Made by a program: the position numbers and the translations under genes. Positions 1 to 10,418 of a stretch of 64,000 nucleotides of DNA are shown here, piece after piece (within the stretch, counting starts at the first letter, position 1; each line of letters begins with the position of its first letter). The notes beneath the pieces were generated by a model. The model had not been told where the DNA came from and searched no databases. It saw only the letters and a program-made list of their open reading frames with translations. Source of the DNA: Pachyseris speciosa (taxonomy: Eukaryota > Cnidaria > Anthozoa > Scleractinia > Pachyseridae); the NCBI GenBank assembly GCA_016490735.1, contig JAEMWC010000969.1:123501-187500 (forward strand). Direction: 5' to 3'.

Positions 1-325
1 CAGTCAACAGGAATTTATCAAAACCAGCCAGCCAGTCAACCCATTTCGCTGTTTTTAACATCCAAACGCTTATTCTTACCGGTTCAAACAAATTAAGCCG
101 ACATGTTTAAAGACGCCGAAACTTAATTGTTGTTTACAGGCTGCTTTCGACGAAGATCTCTTAAAGACTTTTCTCAAATGACGAGTGAAGCGCGCTGGGT
201 TTTGACTGTTTTGGCAGCATTTTGTCAGATTTTGAGAAGTGCACATGCACATGCATTTGATAAGGACAAAAGTTTCTTAACGCTATTGAGGAACCAAGGT
301 CGAAAAACAGTCAGCCAAGCCGAGT
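1..325. other. No gene seen; left-edge intergenic DNA
   Basis: I see no protein-like open frame with supporting motifs or splice context here. The first bases resemble a phrase (cagtcaacaggaatt) that recurs in the dispersed repeat at 35850-36125 and 50344-50640, so part of this stretch may be repeat-derived. Confidence 0.5.
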
Positions 326-1263
326 AAAAACACTCGTTCGCTTGCAACTGAAGAAAACAACGTAACAAAACAAACAAACAATTCAACTACTTCTTTGCGT
401 CCAAAACGAGTACAGATAATTGTTATTTATATCCATTCGAGAGAAAAATACAAGTTTCATTCCTGAACAAAGGTAACAACGATTAAACCAAATGTTAAGC
501 TTCTATTTATTTAATTTACCTCACTGTCCTGTGTTGTAGAGGTTTCTACCACTTGAAAATACGTAAGCTTCAGTAAAGTAAAAACAAGCATCCGCAAAAA
601 TAGCCAACGGTTTGTCCAAAGAAAGAGCTTCTTCCACAGAGTTTGAGCTACTCATTCCTCCCATTAATACCGGTGAACTGTTAAGCTTAAGTGACTTTTC
701 TTGGTGAGATGCAAGATGCCGCGGTGAAGTGAAAGCCCTTGAAGCGTTGAATTATACTGTTTTCAACCGCACAATCTTTGAAGCTTTTCCTGAGAAAAAT
801 CTTCCGTCCTTCCTTTCATCACTTGAAAATTCACCTTCCGGAGTATCTTTTGATAAGGTCTTGATCTTTATGCTTTTTACGCGAAAGACAAACTTCGATC
901 GAAGAAGATGAAGTTGTTTTGCTCAAAATAAAGAAACCAACTGAATGTGAAATTACCAGCCGCAGAAAGCGCGCGAAAAATTTTAACGGCCTCGATTTGG
1001 TTTGGGTGTCCCACACTTGGCTTGAGCCTGCGATCCAATCGAAAGCAAGTACCTGGTCAGCGGTCAACTTCAAAAAAACAGCTGACCTCGATGAGGTCTT
1101 AACTTGAGCCCGCGATATGGTCACGTTACACTGGTCAGCGGATACCTTGTTTTGACAGGTGTCAATTGGCTATAAGATGGATGTCCAGTATCAAAGATGC
1201 ACGCTGTAAAGTAGCTGGTCAGCTGGGCCAGGTGGAGTATGGCCGCCATGTTGGATTATTATG

Positions 1264-1294
<31 letters not shown>

Positions 1295-1298
1295 GACT

Positions 1299-1338
<40 letters not shown>

Positions 1339-1374
1339 GCGTACGCGCCCACGAGCAATACCGCTAGCCATTTT

Positions 1375-1406
<32 letters not shown>

Positions 1407-1480
1407 AGGTATGGTGCTCCGCTTGACGGCCCTTCGGGCCGTCGGAGCTCCGCTATTACAAATTTAATTATTATAATATA
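325..1480 (+). repeat. Dispersed repeat R1, copy 1
   Basis: Most of this stretch reappears, inverted and diverged, at 18955-19830. A shorter piece (about 1050-1255) recurs in the same orientation at 35583-35770, including the phrase gagcccgcgatatggtcac. No conserved coding frame is visible; the short open frames disagree between copies. The last 180 bases (GTC-rich, then gcccacgagcaataccgcta) also match 36480-36560, so the 3' part may be a second module. No terminal inverted repeats or target duplication could be defined, so the class is unknown. Confidence 0.6.
1299..1338. repeat. (GTC)n microsatellite
   Basis: About 13 consecutive CGT/GTC triplets follow ggcgactcc. The related sequence near 36480 has only a short, interrupted GTC/GTG run, so the array length differs between copies. 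Confidence 0.9.
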
Positions 1481-2195
1481 AATCGAATTTATTACAACAT
1501 CGGATGCCTTACAGGCTTTCTTGGATCTATATTACAACCCCACCTCCCTCCCCTCCCTCCCCTTCCTCATTTAATACAGGTTTTACAGAGCCGTTTGCCA
1601 CTAATTAGTCAAGGTTTTAGACATGTCCTAACTTGAATTATGTCATGGAAAGCCTCACGTATTAATTACTGACCTTGATATAACGAAATATGTTATATGT
1701 AATGAAATGTTGATATAATTACGCCTCTCACGGAATTTACTCAATAAACTTTCTGTTCTGGAGGCTCCGCACTGACGTTCAACCCATCACCTTCTCAATC
1801 ACCAATTGACTCAAATGGAACCAACTGTCTATTTTTTGCGACTGTTAGAAATACTAGAATGATGGCTTCAGTTTGGTTCTCTTGTGTATAGTACCAGGGT
1901 CAAAAAGGCATTATTTCCGTGTGTTGCTTCTCGGTCGAGACTACTTTATCGAGTTCCCCATGTGGGAAAAAATATCGTTCGCACTTTTTTTTTTGTAATT
2001 TTTCCTTACCAATGTATTGAAAGCGTTTCTCTAAAACGCTAATAATTTTACGTAATGACGGCATCACTTTATTTCATTTGATTCATCTGTGATCCTCCGG
2101 CCTTCTGCTGCGAGACTGCGAGAGATTCAACGTGGAAAACGAAACACCTTGTTTAATTCCAGATGTAAAGTTTTACGCGGGAAACAATCGGAATA
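1481..2195. other. No gene seen; intergenic
   Basis: AT-rich sequence with a pyrimidine tract (about 1529-1568). No splice-bounded open frame or recognisable element was found. Confidence 0.5.
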
Positions 2196-2578
2196 TGATA
2201 GCTGAGTTAATCTTTTGTCTCACGATTGAGTCACAAAGATGTGGATCGTGACGTTTCGACCGCTATACTGCTGGTCTTCATCAGGCGATGGTGTCGACTG
2301 GCTGCGTGTGAGTATAAGAAGCACCGTGGCTGGCGGTGATTGGTGCGTTTCGATCCTCGCTTAGGCTGTTGTTGATTGGAGGATTTCGATCCTTGTCGTT
2401 CACACTAGGAATTGTTCTCTCAGCGGTCCGCTTTGGTACTGACAGGCTGTTGTGGTGTTTGATCGTGGGCATCCACACTTCAGGAATTTCAATTCCACTG
2501 TCCCTGTTGATGTTGTAAGGGTGAAGTCTTATGTGAATAGCCTTTTTAACCCTACGGGTGTACCAATGTAGGTCTCGG
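2196..2578. repeat. Left inverted terminal copy of the Penelope-like element
   Basis: Begins tgatagctgagttaatc; the reverse complement ends the element at 3562. Pairing continues to about 2578 (ggtctcgg), partner 3184. By eye the arms differ by scattered substitutions and a few small gaps. On the minus strand this arm encodes the end of the GIY-YIG protein. Confidence 0.85.
2245..2289 (-). ncRNA. Hammerhead ribozyme motif, left arm
   Basis: On the minus strand the order is stem I strand (ATCG), CTGATGA, a stem II hairpin closed by GACC/GGTC, GAAA, then ACGTC and CGAT, which pairs back to the first strand. The catalytic core CUGAUGA...GAAA and a GUC cleavage triplet are present. Stem III is only the self-complementary ACGU, which suits a dimeric ribozyme. 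Deviations are one extra A between CTGATGA and stem II, and a C/A mismatch next to the core in stem I. Hammerhead motifs are known in Penelope-like elements; activity here is inferred. Confidence 0.65.
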
Positions 2579-2804
2579 TCAATAAATTTAACTTCGTCCG
2601 AGAGCGGATAATGTCCGGTCACGTTGCTATGTTCTGAAACGGCGGAGGATTGGGCTCGAGCAACCGTATGTCTCTATCGTGTTCCTTAATCCGTTCATAC
2701 ATAGATCTTCCCGTCTCTCCAATATGAACCGTACCACATTCGCAGAGAATATTGTAGACTACTCCGTCTTTTTTTACTGGATCGACAATGTCCTTAGGTC
2801 GCAC
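2281..2804 (-). pseudogene. GIY-YIG endonuclease domain of the Penelope-like element (frameshifted)
   Basis: Two overlapping minus-strand frames (2619-2804 and 2281-2622) together give a GIY-YIG nuclease domain. The first has VVYNILCECGTVHIGETGRS followed by an R/E-rich helix (YERIKEHDRD), matching the GIY-YIG core in which Y-x-I, the GET segment and a downstream Arg/Glu are conserved. The second continues with a charged C-terminus. The change of frame near 2620 breaks the protein. In intact elements this domain nicks DNA for target-primed reverse transcription. Confidence 0.8.
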
Positions 2805-2829
2805 TAGGTGTGATCTAAGACTTGTGTCA

Positions 2830-3183
2830 GATCGGAAAACAGTGCGTATGCCTTGTTGTTGTAGGCAACGGCGAGGAGCCTCCGATGTGCCTTTGACAAA
2901 ACCACAGTAGATTTAATTCGGGTTCAGGTTCTTTAGTGGTTGTTCGTCCCCTGGTTTTCGTAAGATTTTTTACAAAGGAAAACGGATAACCGTTGGAAAC
3001 AAGGACCGATGAGAGGTGTTTCTTTTCATGAGAGATAACTGATGGTTTTGTTATGAGGTGTTTAGATCGATCGTACAGGCACTTGACGATACCGCGTTTT
3101 ACAGATTGTGGGTGGTGTAAATCATACGCTAGGTACTGGTCAGTGTGTGTAGGCTTTCTGTAAAAAACTGGTAGAGAGGTATC
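2830..3183 (-). pseudogene. Penelope-type reverse transcriptase, C-terminal part
   Basis: The minus-strand frame reads SLPVFYRKPTHTDQYLAYD and then HHP...K.G.V..L..R, which is the thumb-proximal signature of Penelope-type reverse transcriptases. Upstream palm motifs, including the catalytic aspartates, are absent because the element is truncated at 3184. The open frame appears to continue to 3309, but that part is antisense reading of the inverted right arm and should not be counted as protein. The frame also shifts before the GIY-YIG domain. Confidence 0.8.
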
Positions 3184-3562
3184 CGAGACCCACATTGCTA
3201 CACCCGTAGAATTAAAGAGGCTATTCACATAAGACTTCACCCTAACAACATCAACAGGGACAGTGGAATTGAAATTCCTGAAGCGTGGATGCCCACGATC
3301 AAACACCACAACAGCCGGTCAGTACCAAAGCGGACCGCTGAGGGAACAATTTCTAGTCTAAACGACAAGGATCGAAATCCTCCAATCAACAACAGCCTTA
3401 GCGAGGATCGAAACGCACCAATAACCAGCCACGGTGCTTCTTATACTCACACGCAGCCAGTCGACACCATCGCCTGATGAAGACCAGCAGTATAGCCGTC
3501 GAAACGTCGCGATCCACATCTTTGTGACTCAATCGTGAGACAAAAGATTAACTCAGCTATCA
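3184..3562. repeat. Right inverted terminal copy of the Penelope-like element
   Basis: Reverse complement of 2196-2578 with scattered differences. It contains the second hammerhead motif. The junction with the reverse transcriptase frame is abrupt at about 3184. Confidence 0.85.
3469..3513 (+). ncRNA. Hammerhead ribozyme motif, right arm
   Basis: Plus-strand order: ATCGC (3469-3473), CTGATGA (3474-3480), stem II hairpin (3482-3500), GAAAC (3501-3505), GTC, then GCGAT (3509-3513), which pairs perfectly with ATCGC. Core and GUC cleavage triplet are intact, and stem III is again the palindrome ACGU. Stem II has a C/C mismatch at its fourth pair where the left copy pairs C with G, and an extra A follows CTGATGA. 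Stem I is better here, stem II better in the left copy. Confidence 0.65.
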
Positions 3563-3969
3563 TTTGAAACCACGATGACGAACACCTTTTATAATATAAT
3601 CTGAATAAGCTTACTTAAAGAATTCTGGGGCAAAATTTAATGTTTTCTTCAATAAATTCTGCTTACCATTGGCACACATCACACAATTGTGATTCATTAA
3701 CGTGTGAAGATCGGGTGCTAGTCCATGGGAAACGATGCATTCGTATAAACTATTCGAGGTGACCGAAGAAGGAACCGCCATCTTACCAAACGTATGGCCG
3801 TAAATGGCCGTGAAAGACCTGGAAATGGTGAAACCTTGTGAAACTCGTAACTGATGGAACACGCATTTTCCATCGGAAAGTTTCTAACGGGAAAATAGGT
3901 CTGGACTACCTTTTTAGAAGTTCCATTTATTCCGAAATAAAAGTAAAAGGAAAACGCCCAAGCTGTCAC
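3563..3969. other. No firm gene; possible exon start on minus strand
   Basis: A minus-strand ATG at 3779-3781 sits in the context AAGATGGCGG and opens 57 codons to about 3611. No domain is recognised and no downstream exon was found. The stretch borders the fold-back element at 3970. Treated as unassigned. Confidence 0.3.
3964..3969. repeat. Putative target-site duplication of the fold-back element
   Basis: tgtcac here is repeated in direct orientation at 6846-6851, exactly outside the inverted repeat arms, as expected for a 6-bp target duplication. Confidence 0.55.
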
Positions 3970-6845
3970 AATAGTAGGGCTTCAACAAACTTAACCCCGC
4001 GATGGGTTAGGTGGATTAGGCGCCTATGGATTAGGTGCCTAGTCAATGACGTCACAGCATACTAATTTGGATTAGGTTTACTAATGAGCGTCACTCTAGT
4101 ACAATAGGAACAATAGACCTGCCCAAACTTGCCCGATCTCTTTTAACCCTGATTGGTTCATGTAGAATGTATTACGTGTTCAAAATAAAAGCGGGTAGAT
4201 TTCGAAAGCGCTATCGTTCAAGCAATCGCTTCGCTAGGAAAAAAGTCTAACTGTCACCAATATTTTTTTAGACATTGCTCCAAACATGCAAGTCGAATCA
4301 AGCACTAATGTTGTAACTTAGTTGAAAGCATTAAAATACAGGAACTTATTTGTTGTGTGGCAACAAAACTGATCCATCTATTCGAAAAACCGCTTGTCTC
4401 TGACTGTTCTTTTATTAAGCGGTAGTTCCCTTCACACAGCCAAAACACACACATGACAGACATTTTAACCGAAAACTGCGTTCTCTTCTATCTCAATACT
4501 GAAAACCACGATACTATCTGACCTCTCAGCTTTGGCGATGAGAGATGTGTGAGATGTGTAAACTTTTTTCGTTTTCCGCTCCGTAAGTCACGCACGCGTT
4601 ATGCAAAACGGATCTCAGCTCTTCTCTCAACCCTATATTTGCATACAAACTCTAAAGTAAAAAAGCCCATGGGACATCCTTGAAACCACTGCCATTCAAC
4701 AATGACAATAGACGGCTTACGTTGTTTGGAACGATCAATATAAACACGCGACTAATATTGAATTACACGTTTCTTGAGAGACAAACATAGCCTTTATTGT
4801 CTTTTCTCAGCGAATACAGAAACAATACAGAAAGTGATTTGAAATGAATAAACGTCAGTCATCCTCTTAAAATTCGTGTGGACGAAAAATCAATAGTCCT
4901 CATCTTCGCTTGGAAGATAATGACTCCTCTTAAAAGTTTCTGAATCAATGTGTTGCACTGCGTGACAACCAGAATGTTTTGGAACAACACGTTTCTTGAA
5001 TCATTATTAGCGAATACAGAAAGATTAAAATACACAAAGAATAAAAATCAATCAAGTTTCTCTATACTGCAAAAGCATTTAAACTTTCCCTCGCCGTATA
5101 TTTTCTAGTAAAGTTATATCAAAGATTTCCCTCCTCCTCCTCCTCCTCTTCATCCTCCTCAATTCAATGTTTTCCCTCCTCCTCCTCCTCCTCCTCCTCC
5201 TCCTCCTCCTCCTCCTCCTCCTCCTCCTTTTCCTCCTCGATTCTATTATTTTCCCTCCTCCTCCTTCTCCTCCTCCTCCTCAATTCTATTATTTTCCCTC
5301 CTCCTCCTTCTCAGTTTTATTGTTTTCCTCCTCCTCCTCCTTCTCCTCAATTCTATTGTTCTCCCTCCTCCACCTCCTCCTCCTCCTCAATTCTATTGTT
5401 CTCCCTCCTCCTCCTCCTCCTCCTCCTCAATTCTATAGTTTTCCCTCCTCCTCATCCTCCTTCTCATCGTCCTCAATTCTATTGTTTTCCCTCCTCCTCC
5501 TCCTTATTTCTATTATTTTCTCTCCTCCTCCTTTTCCTGCTCCACCACCACCACCACCACCACCACAACCGCCACCGCCACCACGAAAATCGATATAAAG
5601 CCAGACCACCACCGCCACCACAACAGAATGGTGGTGGTGGAAAACAATAGAATTGTGGTGGTGGTGGTGGTGGTGGCGGTGGTGGCGGTGGAGGAGGAGG
5701 AGGAGGGGTTTTTTTGATATAACGACGAGGGAAAGTTTAAATGCTTTTGCAGTATAGAGAAACTTGATTGGTTTTTATTCATTGTGTATTTTAATCTTTC
5801 TGTATTCGCTAATAATGATTCAAGAAACGTGTTGTTCCAAAACATTCTGGTTGTCACGCAGTGCAACAAATTGATTCAGAAACTTTTAAGAGGAGTCATT
5901 ATCTTCCAAGCGAAGATGAGGACTGTTGATTTTTCGTCCACACGAATTTTAAGAGGATGACTGACGTTTATTCATTTCAAATCACTTTCTGTATTGTTTC
6001 TGTATTCGCTGAGAAAAGACAATAAAGGTTATGTTTGTCTCTCAAGAAACGTGTAATTCATATTAGTCGCGTGTTTATATTGATCGTCCCAAACAACGTA
6101 AGCCGTCTATTGTCGTTGTTGAATGGCAGTGGTTTCAAGGATGTCCCATGGGCTTTTTTACTTTAGAGTTTGTATGCAAATATAGGGTTGAGAGAAGAGC
6201 TGAGATCCGTTTTGCATAACGCGTGCGTGACTTACGGAGCGGAAAACGAAAAAAGTTTACACATCTCACACATCTCTCATCGCCAAAGCTGTCAAAGCTG
6301 AGAGGTCAGATAGTATCGGGGTTTTCAGTATTGAGATAGAAGAGAACGCAGTTTTCGGTTAAAATTTCTGTCATGTGTGTGTTTTTTGGTTGTGTGAACG
6401 GAACTACCGCTCAATGAAAGAACAGTCAGAGACAAGCGGTTTTTCGAGTAGATGGATCAGTTTTGTTGCCACACAACAAATAAGTTCCTGTATTTTAATG
6501 CTTTCAACTAAGTTACAACATTAGCGCTTGATTCGACTTGCATGTTTGGAGCAATGTCTAAAAAAATATTGGTGACAGTTAGACTTTTTTTCCTAGCGAA
6601 GCGATTGCTTGAACGATAGCGCTTTCGAAATCTACCCGCTTTTATTTTGAACACGTAATACATTCTACATGAACCAATCAGGGTTAAAAGAGATCGGGCA
6701 AGTTTGGGCAGGACTATCGTTCCTATTGTACTAGAGTGACGCTCATTAGTAAACCTAATCGAAATTAGTATGCTGTGACGTCATTGACTAGGCACCTAAT
6801 CCACCTTATCCATCGCGAGGTTAAGTTTGCTGAAGACCTACTACT
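3970..6845. mobile_element. Giant fold-back element, 2.9 kb
   Basis: The left arm (3970 to about 5130) and right arm (about 5690 to 6845) are long inverted copies, each over 1.1 kb, beginning with agtaggg/cttcaacaaac-type termini. By eye mismatches are sparse, roughly one per 15-25 bases where I aligned them. The centre is polypyrimidine on the left and polypurine on the right, so even the spacer can fold. Flanks share tgtcac. No transposase or other credible protein is present; the apparent 143-codon frame at 5167-5598 is a CTC/CCA microsatellite reading. Likely a non-autonomous fold-back DNA transposon. Confidence 0.8.
5131..5690. repeat. Polypyrimidine minisatellite and CCA/TGG hairpin at fold-back centre
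   Basis: The left half is CTC-rich with the phrase caattctattgttttccc recurring about every 40-60 bases. This gives way to CCA repeats near 5541-5615 and then TGG/GGT repeats and the complement of the minisatellite phrase at 5640-5660. The axis of symmetry is near 5620. Confidence 0.85.
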
Positions 6846-7690
6846 TGTCACTTTATTAGTATGTCACTGCTATTTTTATTCTTACCCTGATCAATCGCAA
6901 TTTCTTTTTAAATATAAATAGTTTTTCATGTCATAAAGATTACTTTTGAAAATGTATGTTGCAACATACGAAACGTCAAGTTAGATTTCATAAAATGCAT
7001 TGCTCCACCATTTTTATAACCGCTTTATTTCCTGTCATTCGAACTTTTTTCAGCGATGTGTGCGACTGTTTGATTGAATAAATCAGTATTGAGGTATTTC
7101 AGTCTTTTATTTTCATGGTAGGATATTTTGATGCCAGGTATTTTTGGGGTCTAAAATTTGAAGCAAGGGTATTTTTTTGGGTTAGCAATATGAAGCTCAG
7201 TCGGACCCCTCCTTCGTGTATATTTCGAGTACCCCCCTGGGGTCTACGTCCATCCACGACTGAAAGCCATCTTCATTTGTGCGAAATGAAGGAGGAATCA
7301 GATTCTTTTCGCAAGTACACTTCTTGATTAAGTGCGTTGGACCCCTAATGTTTAGGAAAGTACACGAAGGTACGTGTTTTAACAACTTAATTGAACCGAT
7401 TTTATTATTTATATGTGAATGCAGGATTGCTAGAATCATTGCACCAAAACTTAAGGCAAATAATTCCGTATAATACGCAAATATCAAAAACAGTCATGTC
7501 ACTACAATTTAGCTTTTAGAGAGGAGTTTAGTCGGTAACGCTACACATCACCATTCTTTCCATACACCATTTACAGATCTTTGTTCGCACCAGTCTTTGT
7601 TTGTTTACAATTTCTCTTAGTCCTAGGAGCATAAAATTCAAACCAAGACCGCGAGTTCAGTTTGACACATAAAAGGCCTTTTTAACGGCG
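6846..7690. other. No functional gene seen; repeat-like
   Basis: Apart from the decayed hammerhead motif I see short frames only. The stretch 7115-7327 reads with a protein-like composition but has no domain, start context or splice sites I would defend, and overlapping frames on the other strand are equally long. It may be a fragment of an old repeat. Confidence 0.4.
6943..6977 (+). ncRNA. Degenerate hammerhead-like motif
   Basis: A perfect 16-base palindrome (GTATGTTGCAACATAC, 6954-6969) is followed directly by GAAACGTC. The expected CTGATGA is represented only by CTTTTGA at 6943-6949, with two substitutions. This looks like a decayed hammerhead from another Penelope-like element; catalysis is unlikely. 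Confidence 0.35.
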
Positions 7691-8629
7691 CTAGTTACCA
7701 GGTATAACACGAAGAGGAATTTCAACTTGAACTTGTCTCGGCTGTCTTCGAACGAGCGAGACTAGAGCTCTTCTGAATTCCGGCATCCTGATCGTGTACA
7801 AGATAGGATTAACGAGAGAGTTGGCAAAATTTAGAAGGATGATACTTAGTCCTAATAATATATGGTAATTACTAGCATTAAGAGCCAGAAAAATATACAC
7901 AATATATGGCAGCCATGTCATTAAAGATACCAGAGTCACGATACACAACGTCTTGGTCAGCTTTCTCTCCCTACTGGCTGCACCATGCTGCTGAGGATGC
8001 GATCCACAATAAATTTTCACTACAATGGACGTGTAAGAAACTAAAATAATTAGCAGGCAAATTGACATGACCGAACACCATAGGTATAAGGAATAATAGT
8101 ATGGAAAATGAATAGTGTTACGCAATAGTGCAATAAAAGCTGAAGCTAGCCCAGCTGTAACCCACGTGACCGTAATAACTACTCCAAGAACCCAATTTTT
8201 AATGACACGGTGTTTGAATGGACGAAACGTTGCGTGCAGACGTTCTAAAGAAATCGCGGTGAGGTTTGTCAGAGAAGCTACAGGAAACAAGAATAACATG
8301 ATCGATGTAATGTAGGGCCAGATTCCTGAGTAGGGCACGTTATACTTCCAAACGCCACAGTACCCATCGCCCTTTTGAACCAAATACAAGACTTCCGTCA
8401 AACCTCCAACTAACATATCTGCAACTGCCAGGTTGATCACCAGGTACATGCTGCGCCTACGAAGACTGCGGTTTCTAAAGAAGACTATTATGGTTAGAAT
8501 ATTCAGTGTTACTATGGCTACTGACTCGGCTATCATGACCGTAATCAAGGCGATGCACTCAGATGAAGAAAGTAAACTGAGGCTCCAGTCATTTTCTGAT
8601 CCATTTTCCTGAATAGAATCATTCACCAT
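7691..8629 (-). CDS. Rhodopsin-family (class A) G-protein-coupled receptor
   Basis: A 312-residue protein with seven hydrophobic segments and a short N-terminus with two N-glycosylation sequons (NDS at 3-5, NGS at 9-11). Class A signatures are visible: the TM1 Asn (TLNILT), the TM2 Asp (LAVADML), a Cys before TM3 (CGVW) for the extracellular disulfide, ERL in place of DRY at the end of TM3, WLPY in TM6, and NPILY with a basic tail (FRRAL) at the end of TM7. It should sit in the plasma membrane and couple to G proteins; the ligand cannot be told. The coding part is intronless, but a pyrimidine-rich tract ending CACAG lies about 5 bases upstream of the ATG, so an upstream non-coding exon is likely. 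Cnidarians have large lineage-specific families of such single-CDS-exon receptors. Confidence 0.9.
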   Translation of the reverse strand: MVNDSIQENGSENDWSLSLLSSSECIALITVMIAESVAIVTLNILTIIVFFRNRSLRRRSMYLVINLAVADMLVGGLTEVLYLVQKGDGYCGVWKYNVPYSGIWPYITSIMLFLFPVASLTNLTAISLERLHATFRPFKHRVIKNWVLGVVITVTWVTAGLASAFIALLRNTIHFPYYYSLYLWCSVMSICLLIILVSYTSIVVKIYCGSHPQQHGAASRERKLTKTLCIVTLVSLMTWLPYIVYIFLALNASNYHILLGLSIILLNFANSLVNPILYTIRMPEFRRALVSLVRRQPRQVQVEIPLRVIPGN

Positions 8630-8632
8630 CTC

Positions 8633-8650
8633 TCTGTGAAAAGAAAATTA
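8633..8650 (-). other. Probable 3' splice site in the GPCR 5'UTR
   Basis: Minus strand reads TTTTCTTTTCACAG just before AGAGATGG of the receptor start. A polypyrimidine tract plus CAG so close to the ATG fits a 5'UTR intron, so the promoter should lie upstream of a further exon, at higher coordinates. Confidence 0.55.
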
Positions 8651-9895
8651 AAGGAGTGTACATATATAAGATTCAGAGTCAGGCGCTTACGAGTTCGTCC
8701 GTTATAGCACAATCTTTATAACTTAGTCTCATTAGAAATGTTGTTTAACCAGTTAGCACTCCAGAATGTGTCCACCTGACTCTACGCTAACCCTGCTCGC
8801 CGTAAGAAAAGGCGAGAAAACACGAGCACTAGACTGCAAACAGTCTTGAGGAGCAAAACCGTGAATAATATGAGCTAATCATTATATCCATAATAACTGT
8901 CTTGTCTACCATCTTTTCATACACTAGCACAGACCTCACGTCATGATGGTTCCATCGTTGTTGTTGTTGTTTTTTTTTTTTTTCCTTTTCTGGAAAACTA
9001 ATAAAAGTAGGTTCCACACAATTGCATAAGGATAATTTTTGCAAAACATTAATTAATTTAATTTTTCAGTGGGCCCGATTTGCGTGATCTCTGATACTCG
9101 ACGGAAAAAATCCTTATATCGCAATTTCGTTGGATAACCTATATTAGCAACATTCAAGGTTCCCTTAACGACGGTTCCTACGAAGATAATTTTCGCGCGT
9201 TATCACTTGGGCTATTGAACATTGAAAAGAAAATTGGGGGTAGCCACTCATTTTTCACAGATAATTAAGTCCAATGCTTGAAAAAGACTTTTTTTTGAAG
9301 AAAAAGAAAAAAAAAAGAAGAAGAAATATGTCTCTGAAAATTTAATTAGAATTACAGTTTGCATACACCAAGGCAATAACAAACCACAAGCTTTCAAATA
9401 CATAGTAGCAAAAATGAAATACATTTATATAGCGTCTTATCCCAGCGGTTCAAAAACGTTTTTCAGATACTAAATTAAAATTGTCATAAAAAAAAAAACA
9501 CGATCATCATATAAAAATAAAACACCATGTTCAAAATTTTTAATACGTAACAATTGGTGATATAAAAACTACTTTTCATGTCGCAGTTATTACAAAATAA
9601 TTGCATTTGAGCCATTTATGGCCATGACTTCCCTCCTCAAGTCGAGCAATAAAAAGGCTAAATATATTTTACATTTGTTGAGTATGCTTACCATTTTCGT
9701 TTTGTAAAGTAAAAAGTGGGGGTCACCAAGCGTAATTTAAATCTCTATTAGTTCGACTTTTAAGGCATTGTTTTGGGGACGCGAGACAATTTTTGCGCTA
9801 CTAGATTTTGTACCATTTATACGGAATGTTCGCGTCTTATGTAAGCCGTGGCCAGAGTAAGCCAAGGCTTATTTTCTCTCGTATAAACGGCCCTA
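8651..9895. other. No coding gene seen; upstream of the GPCR
   Basis: AT-rich sequence with T- and A-rich runs (about 8968-8985, 9301-9325, 9488-9500). It probably contains the receptor's non-coding first exon and promoter, but I cannot place them. Confidence 0.45.
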
Positions 9896-10411
9896 ATATC
9901 GCTTTCGTTTAAAAATTTTTGGGTGTAGACAGCCCCTTCACCAATCCTGTAAAGATATCCGCTAAATCAAGAGCTTCCAAAAAATACGGTAACCATCAAA
10001 GCAATCAATCTTCTGAGGATATCGCGCGAGTAATCACGCGAGACAAGAGGGTTGCGTGGTGCGAAGAATGTATGTGCACTAAAAATAGGAGGCACCGTCG
10101 TTAAGTCATATCCCTTCTGATTTACCCTAAGCTTTTAAAGCAGGAGATATTCAGCCATTGTATTTGGCTTACATGTACTTATCTCTCTACGCAATGGAAC
10201 CAATAAAACGTCTTTCTCAGCAAATCATTTCGCAAAAGCATCTTTTGTTATCTTTGGCCGAAAAGCAACGTTGTAGGAGTAGTTTCAGTACACAAGCTCA
10301 TGGCATTCCAAATAATGCTGTGTAATCATCGAGGAACTAAAATTTCCTTTCTGGAAAGCAATTGTTATCTCCATAAGAGTTGCAGTTCCTGAGAAAACCT
10401 ATTCAAAGACT

Positions 10412-10418
10412 ACAATGT
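10412..10418. repeat. Target-site duplication, left copy
   Basis: ACAATGT, repeated at 12318-12324. The homologous site in copy B (about 37880) has a single, slightly changed version and no insert, which supports a true target duplication. Confidence 0.75.

Larger units (their letters stand above)
2196..3562 (-). mobile_element. Penelope-like retroelement remnant with inverted ends
   Basis: The ends 2196-2578 and 3184-3562 are inverted copies of each other. Between them, on the minus strand, lie the C-terminal part of a Penelope-type reverse transcriptase and a GIY-YIG endonuclease domain. Reverse transcriptase joined to GIY-YIG, with partial terminal copies in direct or inverted order, is the known architecture of Penelope-like elements. 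The right arm is an inverted copy of the element's own 3' end, so the element is 5'-truncated in the RT. Each arm carries a hammerhead-like motif. Frameshifts make it inactive. Confidence 0.85.

Noticed and set aside
2827..3309. First 40 residues of the RT frame as protein
   Set aside because: This part is antisense to the inverted terminal copy (3184-3562). Only the residues from about SLPVFYRKPTH onward belong to the reverse transcriptase.
5167..5598. 143-codon open frame rich in Leu, Pro, Ser and Phe
   Set aside because: It is a reading of CTC/CCA microsatellite inside the fold-back centre; frames on the other strand are equally open.
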